This document shows, in pieces, positions 8,829-17,058 of a stretch of 64,000 bases of DNA (its first letter is position 1; every line of letters begins with the position of its first letter). A program made the position numbers and the translations under genes. Origin of the DNA: CAVVJA01 sp963801715 (GTDB lineage: Bacteria > Actinomycetota > Actinomycetes > Mycobacteriales > Jatrophihabitantaceae); assembly GCA_963801715.1 (NCBI GenBank), contig CAWDGB010000027.1, forward strand, positions 65,359-129,358. The letters run 5' to 3'. Under the pieces are notes generated by a model. The model ran no database searches. It was given only the letters and a program-made list of their open reading frames with translations, and was not told the origin of the DNA.

Positions 8829-9713
8829 GTGGCCGAGCCAGAGCAGCTGACGCTGGGATCGATGCCGCGTCGGCTGCTCGCGGCGACGCCGTCCCGGCTT
8901 GCTGCGTTTGATTGTCCGCGGCGCTACCGCATGACCTATCTCGATCGACCCACCCCGAGCCGGGGGGCGCCTTGGGGGCATAACACCCTGGGCGCGGTCG
9001 TACACCTCGCGCTACATCGCTGGTGGATGTCGCCTCGAGCGAAGCGGACGGCGGCAATGGGCGCCGTGCTCGTCGCGCGGCACTGGCAGTCGGATGGCTT
9101 TCGCGACCAGGCGCACTCGCGCGAATGGTGCACTCGGGCAAGTCATTGGGTTGAGCGTTATCTCGGCGGCATCGATCCGGACGATGAGCCGGCCGGGGTG
9201 GAGCGGACGGTGGCAACAGTCACCGAGCGGCTCGCGGTGAGCGGGCGGGTGGACCGCATCGACGACCGGGCCGGCGAGCTCGTGATCGTCGATTACAAAA
9301 CAGGCCGCCACGCGCCCGACGCCGACCAAGCGCGGTCATCCCAGGCGCTCGCCCTCTACGCGCTCGCCGCGGCGCGAACCTTGCGACGTCCGTGTCGCCG
9401 GGTTGAGCTGCACCACCTGCCCACCGGCCTGGTCGCGGGGGCGGAGCACAGTGACGAGTCGCTCGCCCGGCAGGTGGCCCGCGCCGAGGCGACGGCCGAG
9501 GACATCATCGTTGCGACCGACACCTGGCACGGCGGCGCCCACCCGGACGACACCTTTCCGCCCGCGCCGGGGCCAGGGTGCTCCTGGTGCGACTTCCGCA
9601 AGCACTGTCCGGAAGGGCGGGCCGCCGCTCCCGACCGCGAGCCATGGGCCGGGCTGCCTGAACCCAACGGCGCTGCGACCGGTGGCCTCGGCTCTCCGGC
9701 GATCATCGGCTAG
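8829..9713 (+). CDS. RecB-like PD-(D/E)XK nuclease with probable Fe-S cluster
   Basis: A 294-residue single-domain nuclease of the Cas4/RecB/AddB-C-terminal type. The active site is SGRVDRIDDRAGELVIVDYKTG at about residues 138-159, giving the D...D-x-K triad. One N-terminal Cys (AFDCPRRYR) and a C-terminal cluster CSWCDFRKHC provide four cysteines in the pattern of AddB and AdnA 4Fe-4S nuclease domains. No helicase motifs are present. The start is the GTG at 8829; an ATG at 8862 is possible. Related stand-alone nucleases are common in actinobacteria (for example the Rv2119 type, from memory). It probably acts on single-stranded DNA ends. It follows the Gly-rich membrane protein gene by 7 bases. 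Confidence 0.8.
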   Translation: MAEPEQLTLGSMPRRLLAATPSRLAAFDCPRRYRMTYLDRPTPSRGAPWGHNTLGAVVHLALHRWWMSPRAKRTAAMGAVLVARHWQSDGFRDQAHSREWCTRASHWVERYLGGIDPDDEPAGVERTVATVTERLAVSGRVDRIDDRAGELVIVDYKTGRHAPDADQARSSQALALYALAAARTLRRPCRRVELHHLPTGLVAGAEHSDESLARQVARAEATAEDIIVATDTWHGGAHPDDTFPPAPGPGCSWCDFRKHCPEGRAAAPDREPWAGLPEPNGAATGGLGSPAIIG

Positions 9714-9749
9714 GCCCGCTCGCCATCGTCACGGCCACCGTGGCGCGAG

Positions 9750-9956
9750 TCAGGCCCCGGCGCGGGCTAGCAGATATTCGCGGACAGCCTCGTGCAGGTG
9801 GTCGCTGGCCGCGGCGATCCAGGCATCGATGCCGGTCTGATGTGCGCAGTGCAGGGCCCACTCGGCCTCGTAGAGCCGCCGCGCGGTCTCGGCTCGGGCG
9901 GTCTGGGCCGAGCGGTCGTGGGTCGTGTCGGTCTGGCCGACCGTAGTTGTCGTCAT
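9750..9956 (-). CDS. Small helical hypothetical protein
   Basis: A 68-residue protein with a Thr-rich N-terminus and an amphipathic helical core, RRLYEAEWALHCAHQTGIDA followed by WIAAASDHLHEAVREYLLA. It has no signal peptide, membrane helix or catalytic motif. Codon use is normal for the window. The start is the ATG at 9956; another in-frame ATG is four codons upstream. A pair of direct repeats lies in its presumed promoter region (10026-10065). Function unknown to me. Confidence 0.6.
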   Translation of the reverse strand: MTTTTVGQTDTTHDRSAQTARAETARRLYEAEWALHCAHQTGIDAWIAAASDHLHEAVREYLLARAGA

Positions 9957-10025
9957 GGCGGGCCCCATTCGACCAGGTGATGCTGTCGCGACGCGTGGGA
10001 CGCGTATGTCCAAGAGAGGACGCGC

Positions 10026-10065
10026 GGATGCTTGTTGATACGACGGGGGGATGTTTGTTGATACG
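10026..10065. repeat. Tandem 17-bp direct repeat upstream of the small minus-strand gene
   Basis: GGATGCTTGTTGATACG at 10026-10042 recurs as GGATGTTTGTTGATACG at 10049-10065, 16 of 17 bases identical, with 23 bases between starts (about two helical turns). It lies between the stop of the secreted-protein gene and the start of the small gene at 9956, where a promoter would be. The spacing suits a dimeric regulator, but none is identified. Confidence 0.5.
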
Positions 10066-10080
10066 CGGCGCCGGAGTGGC

Positions 10081-10575
10081 TCAGCCGCGGATGTTGATCA
10101 CGCCGATCTGCGTCACCGAGCGCTGAACGGGTGGGTCAACCATGTTGGCCGAGCCGCAGGCGTCCTCCAGCCCAGACAGCAGCAAGAACACCGGATACTG
10201 GCCGTCGGCTGAGGCCGAGAACCGGGTCGTCACAACCCCGGACGTGACGGCGTCGGCCACGAGTTGGTTCCCCGGGCGCAACACGGCATTGGCTGGTAGA
10301 TCCGCATCTTGCTCGGCATCGTCGATGGTGCCGGGCCGGCCGATCAGCACGAGAACGGACGTAGGTCCGGGCGACCACTGGTCGATATGTACCCGGGTGG
10401 TCACTTGTTGGTCCGCCCGCCCTGTGGCGAGCAGGGCCGTGCTGGGTGCGAGCTGGCCATAGGTCGCTTCAGTGAACGACAAGTGCAGGGCAGGTGCTGA
10501 CTGAGCAGGCTGCGCTCCAAGCACCAGCACCGAGGCGGCCACCACCCCCACCATGCCCAATTGCGCTACGCGCAT
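10081..10575 (-). CDS. Exported hypothetical protein
   Basis: A 164-residue protein with a clear Sec signal peptide (QLGMVGVVAASVLVLGAQ, cleavage likely after AQS-A near residue 27) and a predicted beta-rich mature domain (HLSFTEATYGQLAPSTALLA, TTRVHIDQWSPGPTSVLVLI). A single mature cysteine is visible. There is no lipobox. I do not recognise the family. Its neighbours are the small helical gene downstream and the DUF2236 gene upstream on the same strand, 66 bases away. Confidence 0.6.
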   Translation of the reverse strand: MRVAQLGMVGVVAASVLVLGAQPAQSAPALHLSFTEATYGQLAPSTALLATGRADQQVTTRVHIDQWSPGPTSVLVLIGRPGTIDDAEQDADLPANAVLRPGNQLVADAVTSGVVTTRFSASADGQYPVFLLLSGLEDACGSANMVDPPVQRSVTQIGVINIRG

Positions 10576-10641
10576 ACCTCTATGAGACGCCTGTGCGGCG
10601 GCAACGACAAGTAAGTGGCACGTAAGTGATTTGCCTGAACT

Positions 10642-11433
10642 CTAAGAGGCGAGGGCGGCCCGCTGTCGCGCAGCACGGTAATGCGGTCCGTGTTGCCACT
10701 CGTCCGGCAGGAGCGTCATCCCCGCGCGGGCGCTGCGCAGCGCCACGGTCGTTGCCACGCGTCTCCCCGGCAGCGGTGGCAGACGATACATCCGCCGGGC
10801 CCAGTCCGGCAGCATGCCGACCGCAAGGGAGGATGCCGTGGTCCAGCCAATCCGCGCAGGTAACACATAACGCGGCGGAACCGGAAGGGGCGGGACCAGG
10901 ATCACTCGCGCCGCATCGATGGCCGGCCGGGTCAGCGCCAGGTGGGGCCGCATCCGGTCGATGAAGGCCGCCAGTTCATCAGCCGTCGTCGGAATCAGCT
11001 CGTCAGGTACCCCGACGCCTGCGGCCACGCGGGCCTGCTCGCCGAGATATCGGTCGGCGTCGTGCGTCGGCAGCGACAGGCCGCTGTAGCGGGCGGCGAC
11101 CAGAAACGAGTCGACTTCACAGGCGTGAACCCAGGCGAGCTGGGCTGGGTCGGTCGCCCCGATCCGGGCGTGCACGGCCTGTACCCGACCCATCGCGGCG
11201 TCGGCCTCAGCCGTCGTACCGAAGCTGACTGTGGCGACGTACTCGGCTGTTCGTTGCAGCCGGGACCACGGTTCCTCCCGGAATCTGGAGCGAGCGCTGA
11301 TCAACGCCATCGCCTCGGGGTGCAGCGCCTGCAGGAGCAAGGCGCGTAGGCCGCCGCCGATCATCGTCACAGGCTCGGCGTGCACCCGCCAGGTCACGCT
11401 GTCCGGTCCGAAGTAGCCGAGGTCGGGGTTCAC
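10642..11433 (-). CDS. Oxygenase MpaB family protein (DUF2236)
   Basis: A 263-residue helical protein of the DUF2236/MpaB/Lcp-like family. Recognisable parts are the N-terminal GYFGPDSVTWRVHAEPVTMI, the LLLQALHPEAMALI motif with its conserved His, and WVHACEVDSFLVAARY. Characterised relatives bind heme b and catalyse oxygenation (mycophenolic acid pathway MpaB', latex-clearing protein), but the substrate here is unknown. The start is the GTG at 11433, seven bases after the stop of the alpha/beta hydrolase, which fits co-transcription. Upstream in-frame codons encode sequence antisense to the hydrolase and are rejected. Confidence 0.8.
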   Translation of the reverse strand: MNPDLGYFGPDSVTWRVHAEPVTMIGGGLRALLLQALHPEAMALISARSRFREEPWSRLQRTAEYVATVSFGTTAEADAAMGRVQAVHARIGATDPAQLAWVHACEVDSFLVAARYSGLSLPTHDADRYLGEQARVAAGVGVPDELIPTTADELAAFIDRMRPHLALTRPAIDAARVILVPPLPVPPRYVLPARIGWTTASSLAVGMLPDWARRMYRLPPLPGRRVATTVALRSARAGMTLLPDEWQHGPHYRAARQRAALAS

Positions 11434-11440
11434 TCTTCGA

Positions 11441-12289
11441 TCATCCGTGGTTTTCGGCCGAGCGCCAGAATTCGACCAGCGCAGCGATGGTCTCGGTCGG
11501 GTTCTCGACCGCGGGCGAATGCGCCGCGCCGGCGATGGCTGTGTACCGGCCGCCGAGCCGGCGGGCCATGGCGGCCTGGATCTCGGCGGTCCACACGTCG
11601 TCGTCCACTCCGCAGGCGACGAGGATCGGCACATCGGCCGCAGCCAGGTCAGCGACCAGGTCCGGCTCGTTGATCAGAGCTTCGGCCATGCCAATGAGGG
11701 CTTGTGGGTCGCTCGCCAGGAACCTCTCGCCCATGAAGCGCGCCTCCTCGGCGGTCGGTGGCTCGTATCCGGGTTCGCTCGCGTCGAGCTGGACCAGCGC
11801 GTGGTAAACGGCCGCCAACCCGTATTGCGCGAGCACCGGCCGCATCAGGTCGAGGCGCTCCTTGCGGCCATCGTCGATGCCCGCGGGACCGGAATCCAGA
11901 AGCACGAGGGAGCGGAACAGATCCGAGTCATCGAGGACCGCAGCTCGCGCGACCAGTCCACCGAACGAGTGCCCGACCAGATGCACACCGCCACCGAGTG
12001 CGGCCGCGGCCAGCCGAAGGTCGTTTCCGAGGGCAATCGGTGAGTAGTCGCCATCGGGGCGGAACGGGGACCGGAATTGCCCGCGCTGATCGATCGCGGT
12101 GACCCAGAAACCGGCCTCGCCCAGCGGTTCGAGAATCGGGCCGAAGTCCTCCTTGCTGCCAGTCCAGCCCGGAACCAGCAAGACCGGCGGATTCGTCTGC
12201 TCGCCCGTCCGCAGTGCCGCCAGCGTGAAACCCGGCAGCTCAACCCCCGCCGGGGCAGCCCGCGAGGTGAGCTCGCTCGTTCGGCTCAC
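11441..12289 (-). CDS. Alpha/beta-fold hydrolase
   Basis: A 282-residue alpha/beta hydrolase. It has the nucleophile elbow VGHSFGG (Ser near residue 107), the oxyanion-side VPGWTGSKEDF near the N-terminus, an acid in ACGVDDDVW and a catalytic His in AGAAHSPAVENP. No signal peptide, so cytoplasmic. The substrate is unknown; esterase, lipase-like and haloalkane-type functions are all compatible. Its start overlaps the stop of the beta-propeller gene by four bases (ATGA), and the DUF2236 gene follows after seven bases, so the three form one transcription unit. Confidence 0.8.
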   Translation of the reverse strand: MSRTSELTSRAAPAGVELPGFTLAALRTGEQTNPPVLLVPGWTGSKEDFGPILEPLGEAGFWVTAIDQRGQFRSPFRPDGDYSPIALGNDLRLAAAALGGGVHLVGHSFGGLVARAAVLDDSDLFRSLVLLDSGPAGIDDGRKERLDLMRPVLAQYGLAAVYHALVQLDASEPGYEPPTAEEARFMGERFLASDPQALIGMAEALINEPDLVADLAAADVPILVACGVDDDVWTAEIQAAMARRLGGRYTAIAGAAHSPAVENPTETIAALVEFWRSAENHG

Positions 12290-13569
12290 TGGTACACCGC
12301 AGTTGTAGATCCGGCAACGAGGAACCCGGTGCCCACGGGAAAGACGCGGCTGCCACTGGGCGGAGCCGGAACGGAGAACGTGCGCTGCACGGATCCGGTG
12401 CTGCCGTCCAAGCTGACGACACCGCGCGCGGACGCGGCCAGCACGGTGGCGCCCACCAGCGGAGGCGGCTGTACCTCGGCCTCCCCGGGAGTCACGGTGG
12501 GCAGGCCCCTAGTACTGGCTGTCCAGAGCACCGCAGCCCCGGTCGGCGTCATCGTGTAAGTCGTTTCCCCGATCTGAATGAGTTCTGCCGTCGTGGTGGC
12601 CAGCTGCGAGACCGGCGCCGAGGGAACCGGCCGCGGGGACAACGGTGTTCGGGACTTGACCGATCCCCGGCCGAGGTCGTAACTCACCAGATCGCCGGTC
12701 GACGGATCGAGCGCGAGGGCTGTGCTTTCCGCCGCGAGCGGTATTGAGTCCACGCCGGCCAGGCGCCATTTGACTTGCGTGTTCTTGTCATCGGAACTGG
12801 CGTATCGGTCGCGCAGTAGCAGGTGGTCGCCGTCTGCGCACTGCTGTCCGATCAACGCGCCGCCCGAGCCCAGTGCAACTCCGGTCGTGCGACAACCGTC
12901 GGGCTGCTCGTACAGCCACCGGTCATATCCGGAGTCCGGATCGATCGCATGCACGGCCTCGGGTGTCGTGATGACCAGTGTGTCAGGTAGCGCGGTGAAG
13001 ACCGGGTGGCCGTTGTCGACGAGGGTGCGGACGCCGAGCCGCTTGCCTGTTGCGGTGTCGAGCGTTGTCAACTCGTCGCAATTACCGTCCTTGGCGAAGA
13101 TCGCTAACGTCTTGCCCTGCTGTTGGGTGACCGTGCACACGACGCGGTCGGTCCGGGTATAGGACCACCTGACCGCTCCGGTGAGCGCGTTCCGCCCGAT
13201 GGCGGCATGAGCCGAGGAGGTGACGACTGTTCCCTGGTAGAACGGCTCGCCGATGGCAGTAGCATCGCTCGACTGCCACGCGACCTTCGGGGTGGGATTG
13301 AGCTGACCCTGCGGCACCTGCGGCGCCCCCGACGGCGCGGTGTGCAGCTGCACGTGACTGATCTCGCTCGTCGCCATCACGATGGCGACGACCCCGACGG
13401 CGACGGCGACGATGCCGCCGACGATGAGGAAGTACCACCGCCGCTGTCGGCGCATCGCTGTGACGTACTGCGTCAATGGCAATTCGGTCGCGGGCTCCGT
13501 CGCCCCCGCGGGCCCCGCCGCAGCCGCGGGCTCCGAAGCACCCGCGGACTGCTGGTCCTCGACGCTCAC
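12286..13569 (-). CDS. Membrane-anchored PQQ-type beta-propeller protein
   Basis: A 427-residue protein with a disordered Ala/Pro/Glu-rich N-terminus, one transmembrane helix at about residues 45-66 (YFLIVGGIVAVAVGVVAIVM) and an extracytoplasmic domain built of repeated strands of the PQQ-binding-like (YWTD/BamB) type: RNALTGAVRWSYTRTD, LDTATGKRLGVRTL, IDPDSGYDRWLYEQ, LDPSTGDLVSYDLG, LDGSTGSVQRTF. No quinoprotein active-site residues were identified, so it is likely a binding scaffold rather than a dehydrogenase. First gene of a three-gene unit with the hydrolase and the DUF2236 protein. Confidence 0.75.
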   Translation of the reverse strand: MSVEDQQSAGASEPAAAAGPAGATEPATELPLTQYVTAMRRQRRWYFLIVGGIVAVAVGVVAIVMATSEISHVQLHTAPSGAPQVPQGQLNPTPKVAWQSSDATAIGEPFYQGTVVTSSAHAAIGRNALTGAVRWSYTRTDRVVCTVTQQQGKTLAIFAKDGNCDELTTLDTATGKRLGVRTLVDNGHPVFTALPDTLVITTPEAVHAIDPDSGYDRWLYEQPDGCRTTGVALGSGGALIGQQCADGDHLLLRDRYASSDDKNTQVKWRLAGVDSIPLAAESTALALDPSTGDLVSYDLGRGSVKSRTPLSPRPVPSAPVSQLATTTAELIQIGETTYTMTPTGAAVLWTASTRGLPTVTPGEAEVQPPPLVGATVLAASARGVVSLDGSTGSVQRTFSVPAPPSGSRVFPVGTGFLVAGSTTAVYQ

Positions 13570-13584
13570 CGGCCCGATTGTCGT

Positions 13585-15153
13585 CTACTCCGCTGTGTCC
13601 GATGTGGGACGTCCGTCGGGCTGGCCATTCGTAGGCGGCGACCCGGCGGCTTCAGACGGTTGCGGTGCCGGTGCCGCGGGGTTGTCTTGGGACACCTCGA
13701 CGGGCTGACCGGCACGGGTCCGGCGCCGCACGCGTGTCCGTGTCGGTCGAGCCGGACGCGCTGGCCGCTCCTCGTGTTCCCGGTGGGCGGATCGACGGCG
13801 TCTGGCGTCGGGTCCACCGAGATCCTCCACCTGTTCAGCCGATAGGCCCGCTCGGGTGCGATCGGCCCTCGGCAGGACGGAGCCAGCGTCCGCCGGGATG
13901 TCGAGTTCGAGGTAGAGGTGTTCGGACGTCGAATAGGTTTCGGCCGGCTCATGGAACGGGAGGCCCAGTGCGTCGCAGACAACCTGCCATCGTGCGACGT
14001 CCTCCCAGTCGATCAACGTGATGGCCGTGCCAGAGGCGCCCGCGCGCGCAGTGCGCCCGATCCGGTGAATGTAGATCTTCTCGTCTTCCGGCGCCTGGTA
14101 GTTGATGACGTGCGAGACACCGTCCACGTCGAGGCCACGAGCGGCGACATCTGTTGCCACCAGCACATCGACCTTGCCGGATCGAAACGCGCGCAGCGCC
14201 TGCTCTCGGGCACCTTGGCCGAGGTCGCCGTGGACGGCGGCCGCGGCAAACCCTCGGGCGAGCAGGTCGTCAGCGACCTTGGCGGCCTGTCGCTTGGTGC
14301 GGGTGAAAATCATCGTCAGCCCGCGACCGCGGGCTTGCAGGATGCGAGCGAGCAACTCGGATTTGTCCAGGGCATGCGCCCGGTACGCAAACTGGTCGAC
14401 GTGTTCGGTGGCCGGCGAGGCGGTGCCTTGTTCGGCGCGGATCTGAACTGGCTGATCCATGAATGTGCGAGCCAGCGCGACGATCGGGCCCGGCATGGTG
14501 GCGGAGAACAGCATTGTCTGGCGGCGGGCCGGCAACATCGTCAGCAGCTTCTCGATGTCCGGCAAGAAACCGAGATCGAGCATCTCGTCGGCCTCGTCCA
14601 GTACCAGGATGCGGACGGCATCCAAGATCAGGTGTTGCTGCTCGACCAGGTCCAGGAGCCGCCCTGGGGTGCCGACGACGACATCGACCCCTCGATCGAG
14701 GGCTTGCGTCTGCGGTTCGTATGCCCGGCCACCGTAAATGGTGGCGACGCGGGCACCGAGGCCGGCGCCGGCCGCAGCGATATCACCGGATACCTGGATC
14801 GCCAGTTCTCGGGTCGGGGCGATGACGAGTGCCTGCGGGAGTGCGCCGGCCGGACTCGGCAGCGCAAGCCGGGTGAGCAGCGGTACCCCAAACCCGAGCG
14901 TCTTTCCGGTGCCGGTTCGCGCCTGCCCGATCAGATCGGATCCGGCCAGCGCGATGGGGAGCGTCATCTCCTGGATCGCGAAGGTACGCACGATGCCGGC
15001 GGCGGCAAGCGCCGCGACGATCTCCGGTCGTACCGCAAAGTCCGCGAACGCCGGACTGTCCTGACGTACTGGAGCCCGCGGAGCCAGTGGTTCGGCGGGC
15101 GCGTCGGGGTCACGTTCAGGCGGGGCCGGGCCTTCCGCGGTGCTCTCGTTCAT
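13585..15153 (-). CDS. DEAD-box RNA helicase, RhlE-type
   Basis: A 522-residue ATP-dependent RNA helicase. Motifs in order: Q-motif region AIQEMTLPIALAG, ARTGTGKT (78-85), PTRELA (113-118), TPGR (162-165), DEAD (186-189), SAT (217-219), TRTKRQA, ATDVAARGLDV and HRIGRTAR (363-370). The N-terminal 35 residues and C-terminal 80 are Pro/Arg/Ala-rich and disordered, with basic patches suited to RNA contact. Its likely equivalent in M. tuberculosis is RhlE (Rv3211), consistent with the neighbouring ferritin-like, DUF3107 and TetR genes. Roles are ribosome assembly and RNA turnover. It is divergent from the ferritin-like gene. Confidence 0.92.
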   Translation of the reverse strand: MNESTAEGPAPPERDPDAPAEPLAPRAPVRQDSPAFADFAVRPEIVAALAAAGIVRTFAIQEMTLPIALAGSDLIGQARTGTGKTLGFGVPLLTRLALPSPAGALPQALVIAPTRELAIQVSGDIAAAGAGLGARVATIYGGRAYEPQTQALDRGVDVVVGTPGRLLDLVEQQHLILDAVRILVLDEADEMLDLGFLPDIEKLLTMLPARRQTMLFSATMPGPIVALARTFMDQPVQIRAEQGTASPATEHVDQFAYRAHALDKSELLARILQARGRGLTMIFTRTKRQAAKVADDLLARGFAAAAVHGDLGQGAREQALRAFRSGKVDVLVATDVAARGLDVDGVSHVINYQAPEDEKIYIHRIGRTARAGASGTAITLIDWEDVARWQVVCDALGLPFHEPAETYSTSEHLYLELDIPADAGSVLPRADRTRAGLSAEQVEDLGGPDARRRRSAHREHEERPARPARPTRTRVRRRTRAGQPVEVSQDNPAAPAPQPSEAAGSPPTNGQPDGRPTSDTAE

Positions 15154-15361
15154 CGGGTCCCTAGAATCCGTTCGGCCGGTGCGCCGGCCGGCTCGGATCT
15201 GCCGGCTGCCCGGGTGGCCGAGCTGACATGACTGACATCGATGGATCGGCTCGCGCCGCCGGGCCGAGACGAGACACGGTCAACACGACGTGACCGCCGG
15301 CGCGCCGGGGCTACGACGACTTGGACCCAGTCTAACGATGAGTTCGGGATACCCTGCCGCC

Positions 15362-16006
15362 GTGCCCGACGACACCGCGCTGATCGATCTGCTGGGCGCG
15401 CTCGCCTACGGCGAGCTCACGGCCTTCGACCGGCTCGCCGAGGACGCTCGCATGGCTCCAACGCTCTCCGGCCGGGCGGCGCTGTGTGGGATGGCCGCAG
15501 TCGAGATCGGCCACTACCGGCTGCTCGCCGACCGGATCATCGACCTCGGAGCCATTCCCGAAGAGGCGATGGCGCCTTTCGTTCCGGCCCTCGACGGCTT
15601 CCACGCGATGACGTCACCGTCGACGTGGCTCGAGGGGCTGGTCAAGGCGTATGTCGGCGATGGTCTCGCGGCGGATTTCTATCGGGAGATAGCCGAGTTC
15701 GTGGATCCATCTACCCGCGCGCTGATTCTCGAGGTGCTGGCCGACTCCGGCAGCTCAGCCTTTGCAGTCCGCGAGGTACGAGCTGCCATCGCCAGCGAAC
15801 CAGCGCTCGCGGGCCGACTCTCGTTGTGGGGTCGTCGGCTCGTAGGGGAGGCCATCAGTCAGACCCAGCACGTGCTGGCCGAGCGGGACGCGCTCACGGA
15901 GTTGCTCGTCGCCGGCACGGGGGATTTACTCGGGGTCGCGGCGTTAATCTCACGGATCACCGATCGGCATGCCGGCCGAATGCGGGAACTGGGCCTGTCC
16001 GGCTAG
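15362..16006 (+). CDS. Ferritin-like di-iron-fold protein (MiaE-like)
   Basis: A 214-residue four-helix-bundle protein of the ferritin-like/tRNA hydroxylase superfamily, as in Rv3210c. Possible metal ligands are in ALAYGELTAFDRLAED, AAVEIGHYRLLADR (E-x-x-H), DFYREIAEF and EAISQTQHVLAER. Whether all ligands for a catalytic di-iron centre are present is uncertain, so a hydroxylase activity is not claimed. The start is the GTG at 15362. Its last four bases overlap the convergent DUF3107 gene. Confidence 0.7.
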   Translation: MPDDTALIDLLGALAYGELTAFDRLAEDARMAPTLSGRAALCGMAAVEIGHYRLLADRIIDLGAIPEEAMAPFVPALDGFHAMTSPSTWLEGLVKAYVGDGLAADFYREIAEFVDPSTRALILEVLADSGSSAFAVREVRAAIASEPALAGRLSLWGRRLVGEAISQTQHVLAERDALTELLVAGTGDLLGVAALISRITDRHAGRMRELGLSG

Positions 16007-16230
16007 CCCGCGACGAATCCGACGCGGCGGGCGTCGGCCTGCGCGATCTCGACGTAAGCGACGAGATTTGCCGGAACGATGACCTTCCGACCGCGCTCGT
16101 CGGTCAGGCTGAGTGCGCCGTCGACGCTCTTCAGCGCTGTCGTCACCGTCGACTCGACCTCTTCGGGGGTCAGCGCGGTCTCCAGCACGATCTCGCGCGG
16201 CGTGTGCAGCACGCCGATCTTGACCTCCAC
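16003..16230 (-). CDS. DUF3107 protein (TB9.4-like)
   Basis: A 75-residue protein of the conserved actinobacterial DUF3107 family (M. tuberculosis TB9.4, Rv3208A): MEVKIGVLHTPREIVLETAL, then SLTDERGRKVIVPANLVAYV and EIAQADARRVGFVAG. Length and ends match the family exactly. No catalytic residues are recognised and the function is unknown. It sits, as usual, between the TetR regulator and the ferritin-like gene, converging on the latter with a four-base overlap. Confidence 0.85.
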   Translation of the reverse strand: MEVKIGVLHTPREIVLETALTPEEVESTVTTALKSVDGALSLTDERGRKVIVPANLVAYVEIAQADARRVGFVAG

Positions 16231-16369
16231 CCGACGACCTCCAGCTGGTCACTCGACGCCAACGTTTCCACGCTAGCCGAGGTCATGTGCCGATCTAGTG
16301 GCCGGTGGCTGCGCCGTGAGCGAACGCGCGTTGTCCTACCGACGACGGGGAGGAAATGGCGGCATCTGG

Positions 16370-17014
16370 TCAGCCGTCGTCCCCGCCTGTATGAAGCGGG
16401 AAATTCGAAATGCCCCGCCATTGCAGGGATGCGATCAGACTCACGGCAACGTCGCGGGACACCGGGCGATCATTGTCGAGCCACCACCGCGCGGCCACTT
16501 GCGCGGCCCCGGTCAGCGCCACCGACAGGAGTTCCGCCTGCGGCCGGGACAGCCCGGTGTCCGCGGAGACTGTGTCGGACACGGCGCGCATGATCGCTCG
16601 ATCGGCGCGTTCGACTCGCTCGCGCACCGCGGGCTCGTTGCCGAGATCGGTCTCGAAGATAAGGCGGAAGGCGCCCGGGCCACTGCCAGTCGCCCCGTCG
16701 ACGAAGTCGAAGTAGGCGGCGAGGACTCCGTGCACCCGCTCCTGGTTGTCGTCAGTGGCGGCCAGCGCATTCTTAATCGTTGCGACCAGCGCGTCGGTAT
16801 GAGCGTCGATCAACGCCAGGTACAGCTCGAGCTTGCCGGGGAAATGCTGATACAACACGGGTTTCGACACGCCGGCGCGTTCGGCGATGTCGTCCATGGC
16901 GGCGCCGTGGTAGCCCTGGGCGACGAAGACCTCTTGGGCGGCTGCGAGCAACTGTCTACGCCGCGCGACGCGCGGCAGCCGGCCTCCGCGGCCGGCATCG
17001 ACAGCTGTCGTCAT
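16370..17014 (-). CDS. TetR/AcrR family transcriptional regulator
   Basis: A 214-residue regulator. The N-terminal DNA-binding domain reads RRRQLLAAAQEVFVAQGYHG, AAMDDIAERAGVSKPVLYQ, HFPGKLELYLAL, a textbook TetR helix-turn-helix at about residues 18-65. The C-terminal ligand-binding domain is helical and matches the Rv3208 group in length and position. It probably represses itself or neighbouring genes, but no palindromic operator stood out in the adjacent gaps. Confidence 0.88.
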   Translation of the reverse strand: MTTAVDAGRGGRLPRVARRRQLLAAAQEVFVAQGYHGAAMDDIAERAGVSKPVLYQHFPGKLELYLALIDAHTDALVATIKNALAATDDNQERVHGVLAAYFDFVDGATGSGPGAFRLIFETDLGNEPAVRERVERADRAIMRAVSDTVSADTGLSRPQAELLSVALTGAAQVAARWWLDNDRPVSRDVAVSLIASLQWRGISNFPLHTGGDDG

Positions 17015-17058
17015 CCCGACGGTCCTCCGCTGGTCGTGCCACTTCCTTCGTCTGAAGC

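Noticed and set aside
13918..15231. 437-codon open frame on the plus strand
   Set aside because: Antisense to the DEAD-box helicase, whose motifs are complete; the plus-strand product has no domain.
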